From positions 1 through 64,000 of the forward strand of contig CANOWW010000007.1 of assembly GCA_947571115.1 (NCBI GenBank): a stretch of DNA of 64,000 bases. Reading direction: 5' to 3'. Position numbers and translations under genes: made by a program. The stretch is from an uncultured Clostridium sp. Its GTDB lineage: Bacteria > Bacillota > Clostridia > TANB77 > CAG-508. Below are positions 41,754-50,495 of this stretch, piece after piece. Position 1 is the stretch's first letter. Every line of letters begins with the position of its first letter. Below the pieces are notes generated by a model, which worked only from the letters and a program-made list of their open reading frames with translations, was not told the DNA's origin and did no database searches.

Positions 41754-43559
41754 ATGCAAAATAATATTTTGAAATTAAAAAGGCGAATGTTAGTTGTATT
41801 AATTGGCGTTGTGGTGGCAAGTATTGTTTTGATTGGGCAAACTGCGAATTTGCAATTTGTAAGAGGCGAGGAATTGAAGGCAAAGGCATATGGGCAACAG
41901 AGTTCAGACCGAACCATTACTGCCAATCGTGGCACGATTTATGATAGAAGTGGCGAAAATATTTTGGCCAAGAGTAGTACTGTTCAAACAGTGACGGTCA
42001 ATCCTGTGAATATTGCACTAGAAAATAAAGAAAAAGTGGCGCGTATTTTGGCAGATATTTTTGAACTAGATTATGAGAAAATTTTGAAAAGAGTGAGCAA
42101 AAATAGTTCGATTGAAACGATTGTTAAAAGGGTGGAAAAGGAAAAAACGGATGAACTACGCAAATGGATGCAGGAAAACAATATTTATCAAGGAATTAAT
42201 ATAGACGAAGATACGAAACGTTTTTATCCAGAGGCGAGTTTGGCGTCTCACGTGATTGGTTTTTGTGGGAGTGACAATCAAGGTTTGGACGGAATTGAAG
42301 CGAGATATAACGATGTTTTAACTGGGCAAAATGGTTCGATTTCTAAAATGATTGATGCGAAAGGAAATCAATTCGGGGAGGAGGGCGAAAATTATGAAGA
42401 GCCGACAGTTGGCAGTGATTTGGTGTTGACAATTGATAAAAATATTCAGGCGATTGCGGAGAAATATTTGGAAGATGTTTGCATTGACAATGTGTGCACA
42501 GATGGTGGAAATGTGGTCATTATGGACCCGCGAAATGGAGATATTTTAGCAATGGCAACTTATCCATTTTATGATTTAAATCAGCCATACGAGATTAGTA
42601 ATCCAGAATTAAAGCAGGTTTGGGAGCTGATGGACCAAACGCAAAAGTCGGAGAGTTTGCAAGGAATGTGGAGAAATAAGGCGATTGCGGATACCTATGA
42701 GCCGGGTTCGACGTTTAAGTTAGTGACGGCATCTAGTGCAATAGAGGAGGGAATTGCAGAGCCAGACAGGGCAGGCGCGTTTTGTTGCACAGGTGGAATT
42801 GAAATTGCGGGTGTTCGTATCAAATGTTGGCGTTATTATAGACCGCATGGCTCGCAAAGTCTGCGAGAAGGTTTGATGAATTCATGTAACCCAGTGTTTA
42901 TCGGATTGGGACAGAAGATTGGTGTGGAAAAATATTATCATTATTTGGAAAGATTTGGCTTTTTGAAAAAAACGGGAATTGATTTGTATGGAGAAGCGAA
43001 AAGTATCTTTTTGGCAAAGGAAAAGGTAGGTCCGGTAGAACTTGCGACGATTAGTTTTGGGCAACGTTTTGAGGTAACGCCAATTCAAATGATTACGATG
43101 GTTTCGACGATTGCGAATAAGGGCGTGTATGTGCAACCGCGTTTGGTAAGGCAAATCAAAAATTCGGAGACGGGAGAAGTGCAGGAGTTAGAGCCGATTT
43201 TCGGAGAACGTGCTATCTCAGAGCAAACAGCGGAGAATGTTTTGAGCATGATGACGTCAGTTGTGTCAGAAGGAACTGGAAAAAATGCAAAAGTGTTAGG
43301 CTATAAAGTTGGAGGGAAAACAGGTACTTCAGAAGATGGCGTAAACACTGGAAAATATGTAACGTCATTTATTGGAGTGGCACCAACGAATGAACCACAA
43401 GTCACAATTTTGGTCACTTTGTATAACCCAACAGGAGAAGGGGGACATCAACGGACGGGCGGAGTTGCAGCACCAGTAGCAGGAAAAATATTAAATGAGG
43501 TAATTGGGTATTTAGGAATTGAGCCAACAGAAGAGGTAGAAGAAAAAGAAAGCAATTAG
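41754..43559 (+). CDS. Class B penicillin-binding protein (SpoVD/FtsI type)
   Basis: 601 residues. N-terminal membrane anchor at about 11-32, dimerisation domain (NRGTIYDRSGENILAKSS...FYPEASLASHVIGF), and a transpeptidase domain with all three motifs: S319-T-F-K322, S377-C-N, K522-T-G. There is no PASTA tail. It cross-links peptidoglycan at the septum or in the forespore. GGAGGG supports ATG 41,754; the frame from 41,724 has no ribosome site. The gene stands alone, outside a dcw cluster, which favours SpoVD-like or an accessory PBP over the main FtsI. Confidence 0.88.
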   Translation: MQNNILKLKRRMLVVLIGVVVASIVLIGQTANLQFVRGEELKAKAYGQQSSDRTITANRGTIYDRSGENILAKSSTVQTVTVNPVNIALENKEKVARILADIFELDYEKILKRVSKNSSIETIVKRVEKEKTDELRKWMQENNIYQGINIDEDTKRFYPEASLASHVIGFCGSDNQGLDGIEARYNDVLTGQNGSISKMIDAKGNQFGEEGENYEEPTVGSDLVLTIDKNIQAIAEKYLEDVCIDNVCTDGGNVVIMDPRNGDILAMATYPFYDLNQPYEISNPELKQVWELMDQTQKSESLQGMWRNKAIADTYEPGSTFKLVTASSAIEEGIAEPDRAGAFCCTGGIEIAGVRIKCWRYYRPHGSQSLREGLMNSCNPVFIGLGQKIGVEKYYHYLERFGFLKKTGIDLYGEAKSIFLAKEKVGPVELATISFGQRFEVTPIQMITMVSTIANKGVYVQPRLVRQIKNSETGEVQELEPIFGERAISEQTAENVLSMMTSVVSEGTGKNAKVLGYKVGGKTGTSEDGVNTGKYVTSFIGVAPTNEPQVTILVTLYNPTGEGGHQRTGGVAAPVAGKILNEVIGYLGIEPTEEVEEKESN

Positions 43560-43572
43560 GGCTTTCTTTTTT
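43549..43572 (+). terminator. Terminator of the PBP gene
   Basis: GAAAGC, AATTAGG, GCTTTC, then six T; overlaps the stop codon region. Confidence 0.8.
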
Positions 43573-43650
43573 AGTTAATTGTTGCAGATTTTATTAATTT
43601 ATAAAGTAAAGATGTAAAATTTAAAAAATAATTTAATTTTTCAAAAATGC

Positions 43651-43679
43651 TTGACAATAAGGATAGAATAAGATAAAAT
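43651..43679 (+). promoter_or_regulatory. Sigma-A promoter
   Basis: TTGACA (43,651-43,656), 17 bases, TAAAAT (43,674-43,679); leader of about 150 bases to the gene at 43,835. Confidence 0.75.
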
Positions 43680-43737
43680 AAGGAAAAATACAAAAAAACA
43701 CAATTTTTACATTAATTACTAAAATAAATATAAAGCG

Positions 43738-43776
43738 AGAAAGATAGAAAGATAGAAAGATAGAAAGATAGAAAAG
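43738..43776 (+). repeat. Octanucleotide tandem repeat in the 5' leader
   Basis: Four perfect copies of AGAAAGAT plus a partial fifth, between the promoter and the start codon of the next gene. Such tracts change length by slippage and could tune expression. Confidence 0.85.
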
Positions 43777-43834
43777 TTTCTAGAATATTGGCATGTGGAA
43801 GATAATGTAAAATAAAAGATGTAGGAGGAAGAAG

Positions 43835-44611
43835 ATGGGTGAATTTGAAGAAAGTATAAAAAGAAAAGCTTTGCCTTGTTTTACTACAAAAGTCAATATT
43901 ATGAAATTTATACAAGCTATTAAATTGAATGAAGGTGACGAGATAGCAATTAAAGATTTTTTCGGAAGAGGCAAATATTCTGAAACCAAGAAAGCGTTAC
44001 AGATTTTTAATATTATAACAGATGATATGATGTTAACAGAAGTAGGAAAAACAATTGCATATTCTTCTGAAGAACAAGCAGAAAAAGAATGGTTTAAACT
44101 TATTATGAATTATCCGCCATATGGAGAGTTTATTAAAACAGTAGAACAAAATTTTAAGACTAAAAACAAAATTATAGAATTTGAAATGATAAAAAAATTT
44201 TGGAATTCTAAAAGTTATGGTGTGTCAGATGGAAATAGAAATGATGCTATTACTACTTTTGCTCATCTGATTGTTTTAGCAGGGATAGGGGAATTTAAAG
44301 TTGGAAGACAAAAAAATCCATCACGTATTATTATTGCGAAGGATAATTTGGAAGAAAAAATGAAATTAATTGCTCATGAGGATAAAATTTTAAGTGCTGA
44401 ACAGGCGAAAGAGGAAGCAAGTGATGAAAGAATAATACAGGAATCCAAAAACACTGAGAAAGAAAAAGTGGAAATGAATGAGAATTATATCTTTAATATT
44501 CCAATGAGGTCTGGTTTTATGGCAAAAATATGTATACCAATAGATATAGAGAAAGAAGATATAGATTTTATAAAAAAATTGATAGATATTATTCCTATAA
44601 GGAAAGTCTAG
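43835..44611 (+). CDS. DUF5343-like protein
   Basis: 258 residues, soluble. LPCFTTKVNIMKFIQAIKLNEGDEIAIKDFFGRGKYSETKKALQIFNII is a helical bundle or winged-helix-like start; later KFWNSKSYGVSDGNRNDAITTFAHLIVLAGIGEFKVGRQKNPSRI and a C-terminal FMAKICIPIDIEKEDIDFIKKLIDII similar to the end of DUF5343 proteins. GGAGGAAG precedes the ATG. It is preceded by an octamer repeat tract and followed by a structured RNA candidate. The AT-rich composition suggests recent acquisition. Function unknown. Confidence 0.6.
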   Translation: MGEFEESIKRKALPCFTTKVNIMKFIQAIKLNEGDEIAIKDFFGRGKYSETKKALQIFNIITDDMMLTEVGKTIAYSSEEQAEKEWFKLIMNYPPYGEFIKTVEQNFKTKNKIIEFEMIKKFWNSKSYGVSDGNRNDAITTFAHLIVLAGIGEFKVGRQKNPSRIIIAKDNLEEKMKLIAHEDKILSAEQAKEEASDERIIQESKNTEKEKVEMNENYIFNIPMRSGFMAKICIPIDIEKEDIDFIKKLIDIIPIRKV

Positions 44612-44625
44612 ATAAAAAAATGGCC

Positions 44626-44735
44626 ACTAGCAGCCTTTATAAAGGTCTAGTAACCATTGCATAGCTAAAGTGATGATTTAGCTAAAAAGTAAGACTTATA
44701 TGAGGTTTCATATAGTCTATGTGTTCAGTAGAACA
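44626..44735 (+). ncRNA. Candidate structured RNA with four hairpins
   Basis: Within 110 bases: ACTAG-CAG-CCTTT-AT-AAAGG-T-CTAGT (44,626-44,651); TAGCTAAA, seven-base loop, TTTAGCTA (44,662-44,684); AGACT-T-ATATGA, GGTT, TCATAT-AGTCT (44,692-44,718); TGTTC, AGTA, GAACA (44,722-44,735). No T-runs follow the stems, so they are not simple terminators. Strand is assigned from the preceding gene only. Confidence 0.55.
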
Positions 44736-44871
44736 TGTACATTATATCATATGGTTTTTCTTTATGCAATAGTTATCTGAAAAAAAAGGAGGAAATTTTT
44801 TAAAATAATACATAAATATTGAAAAATAGGGAAAATTTCAGAAACCAATTTTCCTAGAAAGGAGCAAACTA

Positions 44872-45030
44872 TTGTATAAAAGAATAAAAAAAACAAATGA
44901 AAAATTTCAAGAAAATTTTGAGGGGAGAAAAATATCAAAAACCCAGTTTGTTAAAGAGGTCGAAATAGTAGAAGATACAAAATTTTTAATTTCAGATTTT
45001 AATAAGAATAGGTATGAAAATCTAGTATAA
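44872..45030 (+). CDS. Small ORF, 52 residues
   Basis: TTG 44,872 sits seven bases after GAAAGGAG, and the frame is open to TAA 45,028-45,030. The product is basic then acidic: YKRIKKTNEKFQENFEGRK, then VKEVEIVEDTKFLISDFNKN. A terminator follows directly, which supports a real gene. No family recognised; it may be linked to the structured RNA just upstream. Confidence 0.5.
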   Translation: MYKRIKKTNEKFQENFEGRKISKTQFVKEVEIVEDTKFLISDFNKNRYENLV

Positions 45031-45040
45031 ATAGCATAAA

Positions 45041-45086
45041 AATGAAAAATCCTTTTATCAAAGTTTTATCATAAAGGGATTTTTTC
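45041..45086. terminator. Bidirectional terminator
   Basis: AAATCCTTTTAT / ATAAAGGGATTT, one G-T pair, A-run left and T-run right; between the small ORF and the convergent SOD gene. Confidence 0.8.
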
Positions 45087-45136
45087 ATTTTAATTTAAGA
45101 AGCCAGTTATACTGGGGATAATTATTTTAACTGTTA

Positions 45137-45595
45137 TTATTTTACAATTTTACCACAAGCAATTTTGGTTCCAGAAATTCCACTTGGTTGAGTAGTAAAA
45201 TCATCAGGAGAGTCATGAATAATAACAACTCTTCCCAGAATATCTTTTATTTTAAATTTATTAACTAAAACATTCATATAAGCATAGCCATCATTTTCAA
45301 GTAATGGAGGTAAATCTCCCATGTGAAAAGGATGCGGACAATGAGGAGAATTTAAGTGTGATTTTGCATTTGCAAATTCATCACTTAAATTACCAGTGCA
45401 GGATGTTCCTTCATGTATATGAAACCCAAAAAATCGACCAGTACACTTGTCTTTAGATTGTGGTAATCCATTTATTTTAGCAGTAACTAAAACGCCGTCT
45501 TTCGTTTCTTTAAAAGTAACAATACCATCGATTTGGGGATATTTTTTTCCACCTTTTATATGAGCTTTAGCATCATAAAATAGATTTGATAGCAT
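45137..45595 (-). CDS. Cu/Zn superoxide dismutase family protein
   Basis: 152 residues. Metal ligands are in place: H-I-H in GFHIHEG, further His in SHLNSPHCPHPFHMGDL (the last H and D being the zinc pair), and H in VVIIHDSPDDF. The disulfide cysteines are CTGN and IACG. The catalytic Arg near the C-terminus (usually G-x-R-I-A-C-G) is Lys here (SGTKIACG). No signal peptide is seen, so it would be cytoplasmic, unusual for the family. RBS GAGGTG supports ATG 45,595. Convergent with the small ORF. Confidence 0.88.
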   Translation of the reverse strand: MLSNLFYDAKAHIKGGKKYPQIDGIVTFKETKDGVLVTAKINGLPQSKDKCTGRFFGFHIHEGTSCTGNLSDEFANAKSHLNSPHCPHPFHMGDLPPLLENDGYAYMNVLVNKFKIKDILGRVVIIHDSPDDFTTQPSGISGTKIACGKIVK

Positions 45596-45645
45596 AATAA
45601 ACACCTCTTATACTATTGTATTCAAAATAAGATGAAAGTGTTATT

Positions 45646-46977
45646 TCACATATACTGATATTTTTTTCGATTGCTCATCAAAAATGCGATGCTAACGAAT
45701 AATGCTAAGATTTCCGCAAAAACAACGGCTAGCCAAATTCCGTTTAAGCCCCACAAGATTGGCAATACAAAAATCATCACAACTTGGAACAACAAGGTTC
45801 TTAAAAACGAAATGATTGCTGAAACAGCTCCATTGTTTAGTGCTGTGAAAAAGGATGAGCTGAAAATGTTAAATCCGCTGATAAAGTAAGAAAGTGCAAA
45901 TAGTCGAATAGCGGATGTTGTCATAGCGAGCAAGTTAGCGTCATAACTAACAAATACGCCAGCTAGTAATTTTGACAATAATTCTGCTAAAATAGTCATC
46001 ACAAAAGAAGTAATGGCAATTAGTTTTAGGCTTTTATGTAGCAAATTTTTTAATTCTTCCGAGTTTTCTGCCCCATAATGGTAGCCAATAATTGGCGCGG
46101 TTCCAATGGAATATCCCAAATAGGTTCCTGAGAAGATAAACCCAACATACATAATAATTCCATAAGCTACGACGCCGTCTGAGCCTACATATTTCATCAA
46201 TTGCATGTTGTACAACATATTAACCAAAGACATTGACAAATTGGTCAACATTTCGGATGAGCCATTGATGCAGGATTGCAAAATAACTTTTCCATTCAAT
46301 TTAGTTTTGACTAAGCGTAGTGAACTGTCATTGGAACGCCAAAAGTAAAGCAAAGGAAAAATACCGCCAATGAGTTGGCTAATGCCGGTTGCAAGCGCTG
46401 CTCCAAAAACGCCAATTTTCAAAATATACATCAATAAGAAATCCAGCAGCATGTTTAGTACTCCAGTAATGATTGAAATGATTAACCCAAGCTTTGGTCT
46501 TTCGGCTACAATTAAAAAGCTTTGAAAAGCGTTTTGTAACATAAAAGGAACCAAAAACAGAAGTAAGGTTCTTCCATAAGTGATGCAATCTCCAAGCATT
46601 GCTTCATCTGCGCCCAGCAATTTAGCAAGCGGTTTTACTAAAAAGACACCAATGATAGTTAACATTAACCCTAAGAAAATCAATATATAAATCAATAATG
46701 AAAAAGCTTCGTTTGCCTGTTTTTGTTTGCCTTCGCCAATTGTTTTAGAGACAAACGCGCTTCCACCAGTTCCAATCATAAAGCCAAAACTTCCTAAAAT
46801 CATAAGAGCTGGCATGATTAAATTAACAGCAGCAAAAGCACTGCTTCCTACAAAATTCGACACAAAAATTCCATCTACGACACCATAAATCGACGTAAAA
46901 ATCATCATAATAATGGTAGGAATCGTAAAGCGAATCAGTTTTTGATAGGTAAAATGTTCCGATAATTCAATTTTCAT
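45646..46977 (-). CDS. MATE family efflux transporter
   Basis: 443 residues with 12 predicted transmembrane helices and the two MatE halves (FTIPTIIMMIFTSIYGVVDGIFVSNFVG at 16-43 and FSSSFFTALNNGAVSAIISFLRTLLFQVV in the second). It is closest by eye to the DinF/NorM-like branch common in Clostridia. GGAGGAAAAGAAA precedes the ATG. A Na+ or H+ antiporter of cationic compounds; substrate not predictable. Confidence 0.93.
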   Translation of the reverse strand: MKIELSEHFTYQKLIRFTIPTIIMMIFTSIYGVVDGIFVSNFVGSSAFAAVNLIMPALMILGSFGFMIGTGGSAFVSKTIGEGKQKQANEAFSLLIYILIFLGLMLTIIGVFLVKPLAKLLGADEAMLGDCITYGRTLLLFLVPFMLQNAFQSFLIVAERPKLGLIISIITGVLNMLLDFLLMYILKIGVFGAALATGISQLIGGIFPLLYFWRSNDSSLRLVKTKLNGKVILQSCINGSSEMLTNLSMSLVNMLYNMQLMKYVGSDGVVAYGIIMYVGFIFSGTYLGYSIGTAPIIGYHYGAENSEELKNLLHKSLKLIAITSFVMTILAELLSKLLAGVFVSYDANLLAMTTSAIRLFALSYFISGFNIFSSSFFTALNNGAVSAIISFLRTLLFQVVMIFVLPILWGLNGIWLAVVFAEILALFVSIAFLMSNRKKYQYM

Positions 46978-47023
46978 TTTCTTTTCCTCCGATTATTTGT
47001 AAAGAAATTTCATTATAGTATGA

Positions 47024-47049
47024 AAAAAATCCATTGTCAAGGGATTTTT
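47024..47049. other. Hairpin in the divergent gap
   Basis: AAAAAATCC, eight-base loop, GGATTTTTT, between the MATE gene and the promoter at 47,079; insulates the two or ends antisense transcripts. Confidence 0.55.
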
Positions 47050-47078
47050 TGAAAAAATTGCTTGCTAATTGGTTTACA

Positions 47079-47108
47079 ATTGACAAATTTGGGAATTATC
47101 GATATAAT
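47079..47108 (+). promoter_or_regulatory. Sigma-A promoter
   Basis: TTGACA (47,079-47,084), 18 bases, TATAAT (47,103-47,108), for the phosphatase gene. Confidence 0.85.
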
Positions 47109-47135
47109 AATGAAAACGAGAGAAAGGAAGAGGAA

Positions 47136-47873
47136 ATGGTAGATTTGCATTGTCATATTTTGCCGAACGTAGATGATGGCTCTTTCAGCATGGAGGAGAC
47201 GATAGAAATTTTGAAACAGGCTTCCAGTGCTGGATTTGACACGATTTGCTTTACGCCGCATTATGCCGAGCCACAGTATATACGAAACAAAAAGGAAAAT
47301 CTGGAAGTTTTAGAGCGAGTAAAAGAAGAATTGGCGAAAGAAAAAATAGAGATGAATTTGTTTTTGGGAAACGAAGTTTTTTTGCAGGATAAAATGCCGG
47401 AATTACTAGAAAATAAAGTGATTTCGAGTTTGGCGGATACGCAGTATTTTTTGATGGAATTGCCAATGTATCAGGAATTGCCGGAAGAAATTGTGCAAAA
47501 AATGATTGCTTCTTTGCAAGAAAAAGGCTTGAAGGTAGTTGTTGCGCACCCAGAAAGGTATTTGTATATTCAAAAAAATCCGAATAAATTGCCTGAATAT
47601 TTTGGAGAGAACGTGATTTTTCAGGGAAATTATGCAAGTATCATTGGTGGTTATGGAAGAGAGGCGCAAAAAACGATTAAAAAATTGCTGAAAGAGAAAA
47701 AAATTCATTATTTTGCGACAGATACACATCATGCAAATAACGGAATTTACGAAAATATGCAGGGAATTTTGAAAAAAATGTCGAAAATTGTAGATGAAAA
47801 ATATTTGGAAATTTTGACACAAACCAATCCTAGTGCGGTTATTGAAAATAAAGAAATAGAGGAAAATTTATGA
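47136..47873 (+). CDS. PHP-type tyrosine-protein phosphatase (CpsB/CapC/YwqE-like)
   Basis: 245 residues. The PHP metal motifs are present: H-C-H at residues 5-7 (VDLHCHILPNVDDGS), ICFTPHY, LGNEV, VVAHPERY and FATDTHH. The enzyme removes phosphate from tyrosine on BY-kinases that control capsule and exopolysaccharide synthesis. AAGGAAGAGG sets ATG 47,136; the longer frame from 47,034 covers the promoter. No BY-kinase is in the window. Overlaps DUF84 by four bases (ATGA). Confidence 0.9.
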   Translation: MVDLHCHILPNVDDGSFSMEETIEILKQASSAGFDTICFTPHYAEPQYIRNKKENLEVLERVKEELAKEKIEMNLFLGNEVFLQDKMPELLENKVISSLADTQYFLMELPMYQELPEEIVQKMIASLQEKGLKVVVAHPERYLYIQKNPNKLPEYFGENVIFQGNYASIIGGYGREAQKTIKKLLKEKKIHYFATDTHHANNGIYENMQGILKKMSKIVDEKYLEILTQTNPSAVIENKEIEENL

Positions 47874-48400
47874 AAATTTTGATGGGGACGAAAAATCCGG
47901 GAAAAATAAAAGGGGCAAAAATCGCTTTTGAAAAATATTTTGAAAACGTTGAAATTCAAGGAATTTCGGTGGATTCTGAAGTAGGGGACGAGCCGCTAAA
48001 TGAAGAAATTATGCAGGGGTGCAAAAATCGCGTGAAAAATGTGAGAAAATATGCAGAGGAAAATCACTTGAAGGCTGATTTTTTTGTGGCGAGTGAAGCG
48101 GGGCTAATCAAGCATTCGGATACATGGATGGATTTTAATTTTGCGGTTGTGGAAAATAGCGTCGGCGAGCAAAGTATTGGCTCCAGTGCGGGTTTTGCGA
48201 TACCAGAAAAATATGTGGATGAAGTGATTGAAAAAGAGCTGAGAGTGATTATGGATCGAATTTTTTGTGGGAAAAATCTGAACAAAGAGGATGGTGGAAT
48301 TGGCAAATTGACGCATGGCGAAATAACGCGAATTGATTTGACATATCAGGCGTTTACCATGGCTTTGATAAAATTTATTAATGGCGAAATTTGGAAATGA
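47870..48400 (+). CDS. Inosine/xanthosine triphosphatase (DUF84 family)
   Basis: 176 residues. LMGTKNPGKIKGAKIAFEKYF is the substrate loop, SVDSEVGDEPLNEEIMQGCKNRVKN and VASEAGLIKHSDTWMDF are the DUF84/YjjX motifs, and GGIGKLTHGEITRIDLTYQAFTMALIKF closes the domain. It should hydrolyse ITP and XTP to keep deaminated purines out of nucleic acids. Start coupled to the phosphatase gene by the ATGA overlap. Confidence 0.88.
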   Translation: MKILMGTKNPGKIKGAKIAFEKYFENVEIQGISVDSEVGDEPLNEEIMQGCKNRVKNVRKYAEENHLKADFFVASEAGLIKHSDTWMDFNFAVVENSVGEQSIGSSAGFAIPEKYVDEVIEKELRVIMDRIFCGKNLNKEDGGIGKLTHGEITRIDLTYQAFTMALIKFINGEIWK

Positions 48401-48468
48401 AATTGTGTATAAAAACATAAATTCTGTCCATAATAATTTTTAAAGAATTTTAGAAAGGATGGAGGAAA

Positions 48469-48654
48469 ATGGGAACTTTAAATCAAGCGGAATTGCAGAA
48501 TTTGAGACATTTAATTGGGGCGCAAGAAACCAATTATGAAAAATTGACGAATTATGCGGACAACGCGGTTGACCCACAAATTAAACAGGTCTTGAATAAG
48601 GCGGCTCAGGATACTTTGAACACAAAACAGAAATTATTATCTTTTTTTAATTAG
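48469..48654 (+). CDS. Small spore-coat-like protein
   Basis: 61 residues, two amphipathic helices: NQAELQNLRHLIGAQETNYEKLTNYADNA and PQIKQVLNKAAQDTLNTKQKLLSFF, the ferritin-like helix-pair pattern of the CotF-type coat proteins. AAGGATGGAGG precedes the ATG. It pairs with the next gene, which encodes the companion CotF-like protein. Expected in the spore coat. Confidence 0.75.
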   Translation: MGTLNQAELQNLRHLIGAQETNYEKLTNYADNAVDPQIKQVLNKAAQDTLNTKQKLLSFFN

Positions 48655-48663
48655 GAGGAATTT

Positions 48664-48909
48664 ATGGAAGAAAAGTACATGGTAAACGACGTTTTGGAAT
48701 GCACAAAATCTGGTTTGAAAGATTACCAAAATGCGATTATTGAAACAGCCAATATGGAGTTGAGGCAGACATTTCAAAATTTGCGTAACTCTGGCGAAAG
48801 TTTTCAATATGAATTATTTAAATTGGCGGAGTCAAAAGGGTATTACGTTCCAGCCGAAAATGCAAAGCCAGAAGAAATTCAAAAAGTCAAAACAGAATTA
48901 TCAAATTAA
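48664..48909 (+). CDS. CotF-family spore coat protein
   Basis: 81 residues. NDVLECTKSGLKDYQNAIIETANMELRQTFQNLRNSGESFQYELFKLAESKGYYVPAENA is the common CotF helix pair with its terminal G-Y-Y-x-P motif. AGGAGG is in place; nine bases separate it from the previous gene, so the two are one operon. This is direct evidence that the host lineage makes spores. Confidence 0.88.
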   Translation: MEEKYMVNDVLECTKSGLKDYQNAIIETANMELRQTFQNLRNSGESFQYELFKLAESKGYYVPAENAKPEEIQKVKTELSN

Positions 48910-48923
48910 AAATATTTTGATTT

Positions 48924-48976
48924 AAAAGGGATTGTAAAAAATGAGAATTTAGAGTTTTTTTACAACCCCTTTTTTA
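48924..48976 (+). terminator. Terminator of the coat operon
   Basis: AAAAGGG-A-TTGTAAAAAA pairs with TTTTTTACAA-C-CCCTTTT, then T-run. Confidence 0.85.
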
Positions 48977-49041
48977 TAAATTACTAGATTTTTTTGTAAA
49001 AAAATGTTATACTAATAAAAAATAATTTTGAGGCGGAAAAA

Positions 49042-49599
49042 ATGGAATTAATGGATGTAATAAAAAATAGAAGAAGTATTCGAGCATTTGAGAAACAAGA
49101 AATTGCAAAAGAAATAATTGAGGATTTGCTTAATTGTGCGAGACTTGCGCCATCAGCGAAAAATAGACAACCATGGAAATTTGTTATTGTAAAAGATAAA
49201 GTGAAAAATAAAATTGCAAATATTATGCTTGAAGTAGAAGAAAAAATAATTTTGAATGCTAATGAAAAGCAATGGCATTCAAGTGTAAAAGAAACAGCAA
49301 AAATTATAAAAGAAGCGCCAATTTTAATTTTAGTGTTAAAAAATTACGACGATGATTGGAAGACAGGAGATACGCTTTCAATTGGCGCAGCTATAGAACA
49401 TATCTGTTTACGTGCCACGGATTTGGGATTGGGTTCACTTTGGATAAGAGATACTGTTTTTGCGCAAAAAGAGATTGCAAAAGAAATCGGGCATGAAAAC
49501 ATGGAAATGATTTGTGCAATTGCGATTGGATATCCGGCTGAAAATCCAGAGCAAAGAATGAGAAAAAAATTAAGAGAAATATTGGAATGGTATGAATAA
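49042..49599 (+). CDS. Nitroreductase family protein
   Basis: 185 residues. The FMN-binding start is R-R-S-I-R-A-F (NRRSIRAFEKQEIAKEIIEDLLNCARLAPSAKNRQPWKFVIV), and the C-terminal FMN segment is SIGAAIEHICLRATDLGLGSLWIRD with GYPAENPEQRMRK. Reaction: FMN-dependent reduction of nitro groups or quinones by NAD(P)H, dimeric and cytoplasmic. AGGCGGAAAAA precedes the ATG. Twelve bases separate it from an AraC regulator, probably its controller. Confidence 0.9.
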   Translation: MELMDVIKNRRSIRAFEKQEIAKEIIEDLLNCARLAPSAKNRQPWKFVIVKDKVKNKIANIMLEVEEKIILNANEKQWHSSVKETAKIIKEAPILILVLKNYDDDWKTGDTLSIGAAIEHICLRATDLGLGSLWIRDTVFAQKEIAKEIGHENMEMICAIAIGYPAENPEQRMRKKLREILEWYE

Positions 49600-49611
49600 A
49601 AGGAGCCTTAA

Positions 49612-50409
49612 ATGAATTTTTATAAATTGCTTAATCAAATGATTAATTACATAGAAAAAAATTTGGAAAATGAAATTAATTATGCGAAATTAGCTCAAAT
49701 TTTGGGTGTTAATGAATATACCATGAAAAGTATATTTGGACTGATTTGTGATGTTTCAATTGCTGAATATATTCGCAAAAGAAGGCTTTCTAATGCAGGT
49801 TTTGATTTGTGTCAAACAGATGAAAAAATTATGGATATTGCTATAAAATATCAGTATGAGAATGCGACTTCATTTTCAAGAGCTTTTGAAAAATTTCATG
49901 GAATAAAACCAAGTCAAGTTAAGAAAAATTCACAAAATTTGAAAATTTTTGCGAAAATAATTTTTGATGAAAATATCGAAAAAAACAGTGATATTGAGTA
50001 CAGTATTATAGAAAAAAATGAGATGATTCTTTATGGAAAAGGCAAAATAACAAATCAAGAAAATATTTTCAAAGATGCTCCAGAATTTTGGGAAAAAATG
50101 AACAAAACTTATAAAAATAATTCCGTTAAATTTGGAATGGTAGTTTATGAGAATCGTTATGAAAGTGAACAATATGAATATTGGGTTTTGTATGATGAAC
50201 CTATGCAGGGACTTGAAGAATATAAAATTCCGAAAAGTAAATGGATAAAATTTATCATTTATTCTCAGGAAGCAAAGGAAATTCAAGAAATGTCACATCA
50301 ATTTTATGGCAAAATTTTACCAAGTTTAAAATATAATTTAAGAGAACTTCCAGAACTTGAATATTATCATGATGATATCACAGAACTTTGGATTCCAATT
50401 GAAGATTAA
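49612..50409 (+). CDS. AraC-family regulator with GyrI-like effector domain
   Basis: 265 residues. Double AraC helix-turn-helix at about 8-105 (INYAKLAQILGVNEYTMKSIFGLICDVSIAEYIRKRRLSNAG...ISIAIKYQYENATSFSRAFEKFHGIKPSQVKK in outline), then a GyrI/effector-binding domain at about 120-260 ending LPELEYYHDDITELWIPIED. The order DNA-binding first, ligand second, is typical of the Rob-like Clostridial regulators of drug and stress responses. AAAAGGAG precedes the ATG. Likely co-transcribed with the nitroreductase. Confidence 0.88.
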   Translation: MNFYKLLNQMINYIEKNLENEINYAKLAQILGVNEYTMKSIFGLICDVSIAEYIRKRRLSNAGFDLCQTDEKIMDIAIKYQYENATSFSRAFEKFHGIKPSQVKKNSQNLKIFAKIIFDENIEKNSDIEYSIIEKNEMILYGKGKITNQENIFKDAPEFWEKMNKTYKNNSVKFGMVVYENRYESEQYEYWVLYDEPMQGLEEYKIPKSKWIKFIIYSQEAKEIQEMSHQFYGKILPSLKYNLRELPELEYYHDDITELWIPIED

Positions 50410-50453
50410 CAACTGATTTTTTTTGCAGTAAAAAAGTCAGTTGTTTTTTATTT
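50408..50453 (+). terminator. Rho-independent terminator
   Basis: AACAACTGA / TCAGTTGTT (50,408-50,416 and 50,437-50,445) with TTTTATTT. Confidence 0.85.
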
Positions 50454-50495
50454 GTTTTTGATAAAATAAATAAAAAATAAATAAGGAAAATAAAA

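Noticed and set aside
47024..47049. Riboswitch for the MATE gene
   Set aside because: Only a single short stem with A/T runs; no conserved aptamer-like sequence can be seen.
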